A stretch of 64,000 bases of DNA from Synergistaceae bacterium (GTDB lineage Bacteria; Synergistota; Synergistia; Synergistales; Synergistaceae). Positions 63,511 through 64,000 of the stretch are shown one piece after another. The notes beneath the pieces are model-generated. The model was not told the origin of the DNA. It searched no databases and was given only the letters and a program-made list of their open reading frames with translations. Position 1 is the stretch's first letter. Every line of letters starts with the position of its first letter. The stretch lies in NCBI GenBank assembly GCA_030523725.1, contig JAUNHV010000006.1, positions 27,456 to 91,455 on the forward strand, given 5' to 3'. The translations under genes were made by a program, and so were the position numbers.

Positions 63511-64000
63511 GCAAGTAGGGGGTCTACTTGTAGACCCCGAAAAGCAGAAACAACGGAAGGAGGGCTCTACAAGTAGAGCCCCTACCAAGTAAAGCCCCTA
63601 CGTGCGAAACATTGTAAACCCTTGCAGCGCAACAGGTAGGGGCTCTACTGGTAGCGACCGAAAAAGCTGATAAAATGTTCACTTTTGTGAACATTCCGCA
63701 AGTGATAAATATGGTAATATCATATAAAAAAGCAACTTAAATTCTGAGAAAATTTTGAGAAAAATCGATAGTCAAGTAGGGGCGCTACTTGTGACCCCTA
63801 CGAAGGCAAAAAATAATCTTTATGTTAGCAAGTAGAAACCCTACCAAGTAAAGCCCCTACGCATAAAACGCTATAAACCCTTGCGGCGCAACAAGTAGGG
63901 GTTCTACTGGTAGAACCCGAAAATCAGGAAGGGGTTCTACTTGGTGCGACCGAAAAAGCTGATAAAAAATGTTCACTTTTGTGAACATACCGCAAGTGAT
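63511..64000. repeat. Noncoding array of REP-like palindromes and larger repeats
   Basis: Contains GGGGTCTAC-TT-GTAGACCCC (63519-63538), GGGCTCTAC-AA-GTAGAGCCC near 63565, and repeated CAAGTAAAGCCCCTACG, AACCCTTGC.GCGCAACA and CTACTGGTAG blocks. Two larger units, roughly 63583-63710 and 63845-64000, share the same order of blocks and both end in GTTCACTTTTGTGAAC then CGCAAGTGAT. The region continues past the window; no gene is seen from 63379 to 64000. Confidence 0.8.
63674..63695. promoter_or_regulatory. Conserved palindrome AATGTTCAC-TTTT-GTGAACATT
   Basis: A 9-bp perfect dyad, repeated at 63969-63988 (8 bp). It could be a regulator operator or just part of the repeat unit. Confidence 0.4.

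Noticed and set aside
63511..64000. CRISPR array
   Set aside because: Repeats are palindromic, irregularly spaced and of several kinds; no constant-length spacers and no cas genes.

Overview
The window looks like chromosome of a diderm (Gram-negative envelope), AT-rich, probably anaerobic and host-associated bacterium. The envelope is inferred from two giant autotransporters with C-terminal beta-barrels, an RND/TolC efflux system and its periplasmic adaptor. Other genes are more Firmicutes-like: DUF1998 helicase, DUF1015, an ApbE plus NusG-domain-II pair, paired short chromate transporters and many TGnTATAAT extended -10 boxes. The combination suggests a didermic Firmicute (Negativicutes) or a Synergistota-like lineage. 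No 16S gene is present, so this is inference only.

Layout. 1-7.5 kb: truncated carboxylesterase, DUF1850 protein, CofE-like ligase, acyl-ACP thioesterase, PAP2 phosphatase, serine acetyltransferase, orphan periplasmic binding protein. 7.7-14.7 kb: an RND permease fused in frame to a TolC-type outer-membrane factor, its adaptor, and an orphan GspF-type protein. 14.9-31.6 kb: two tandem giant autotransporters (about 2287 and 3168 aa) with an N-terminal DUF6273-like domain; they share near-identical DNA blocks and the second holds exact 282-bp tandem repeats. 31.7-37.7 kb: YjeM-like permease, Mrp ATPase, aminotransferase, DUF1015 and a RecG-C-like ATP-binding protein. 37.7-41.5 kb (minus): nifS-nifU-metal P-type ATPase. 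41.7-45.6 kb (minus): tuf-rpmG-tRNA-Trp-secE-nusG-rplK-rplA, with a small MITE-like element between rplK and rplA and no rplJL following. 45.7-54.3 kb (plus): leuS-holA, chrA pair, DUF1998 helicase, apbE-NusG-II.

54.4-60.9 kb is a visibly more AT-rich minus-strand island bounded by gene remnants: FkbH-like HAD/acyltransferase, acyl carrier protein, MaoC-type hydratase, SDR reductase, MBOAT acyltransferase and an SGNH/AlgX-like anchored protein. The logic resembles the Dlt system: build an acyl group on a dedicated carrier protein, pass it across the membrane and attach it to a surface glycan. This is the best candidate for an undescribed system here.

60.9-63.4 kb (minus): MalY/PatB-type lyase, fumarylacetoacetase-family protein and a NimA/PNPOx-like protein. 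63.4-64 kb is noncoding and filled with dispersed palindromes whose arms covary, also present near 3.5 kb.
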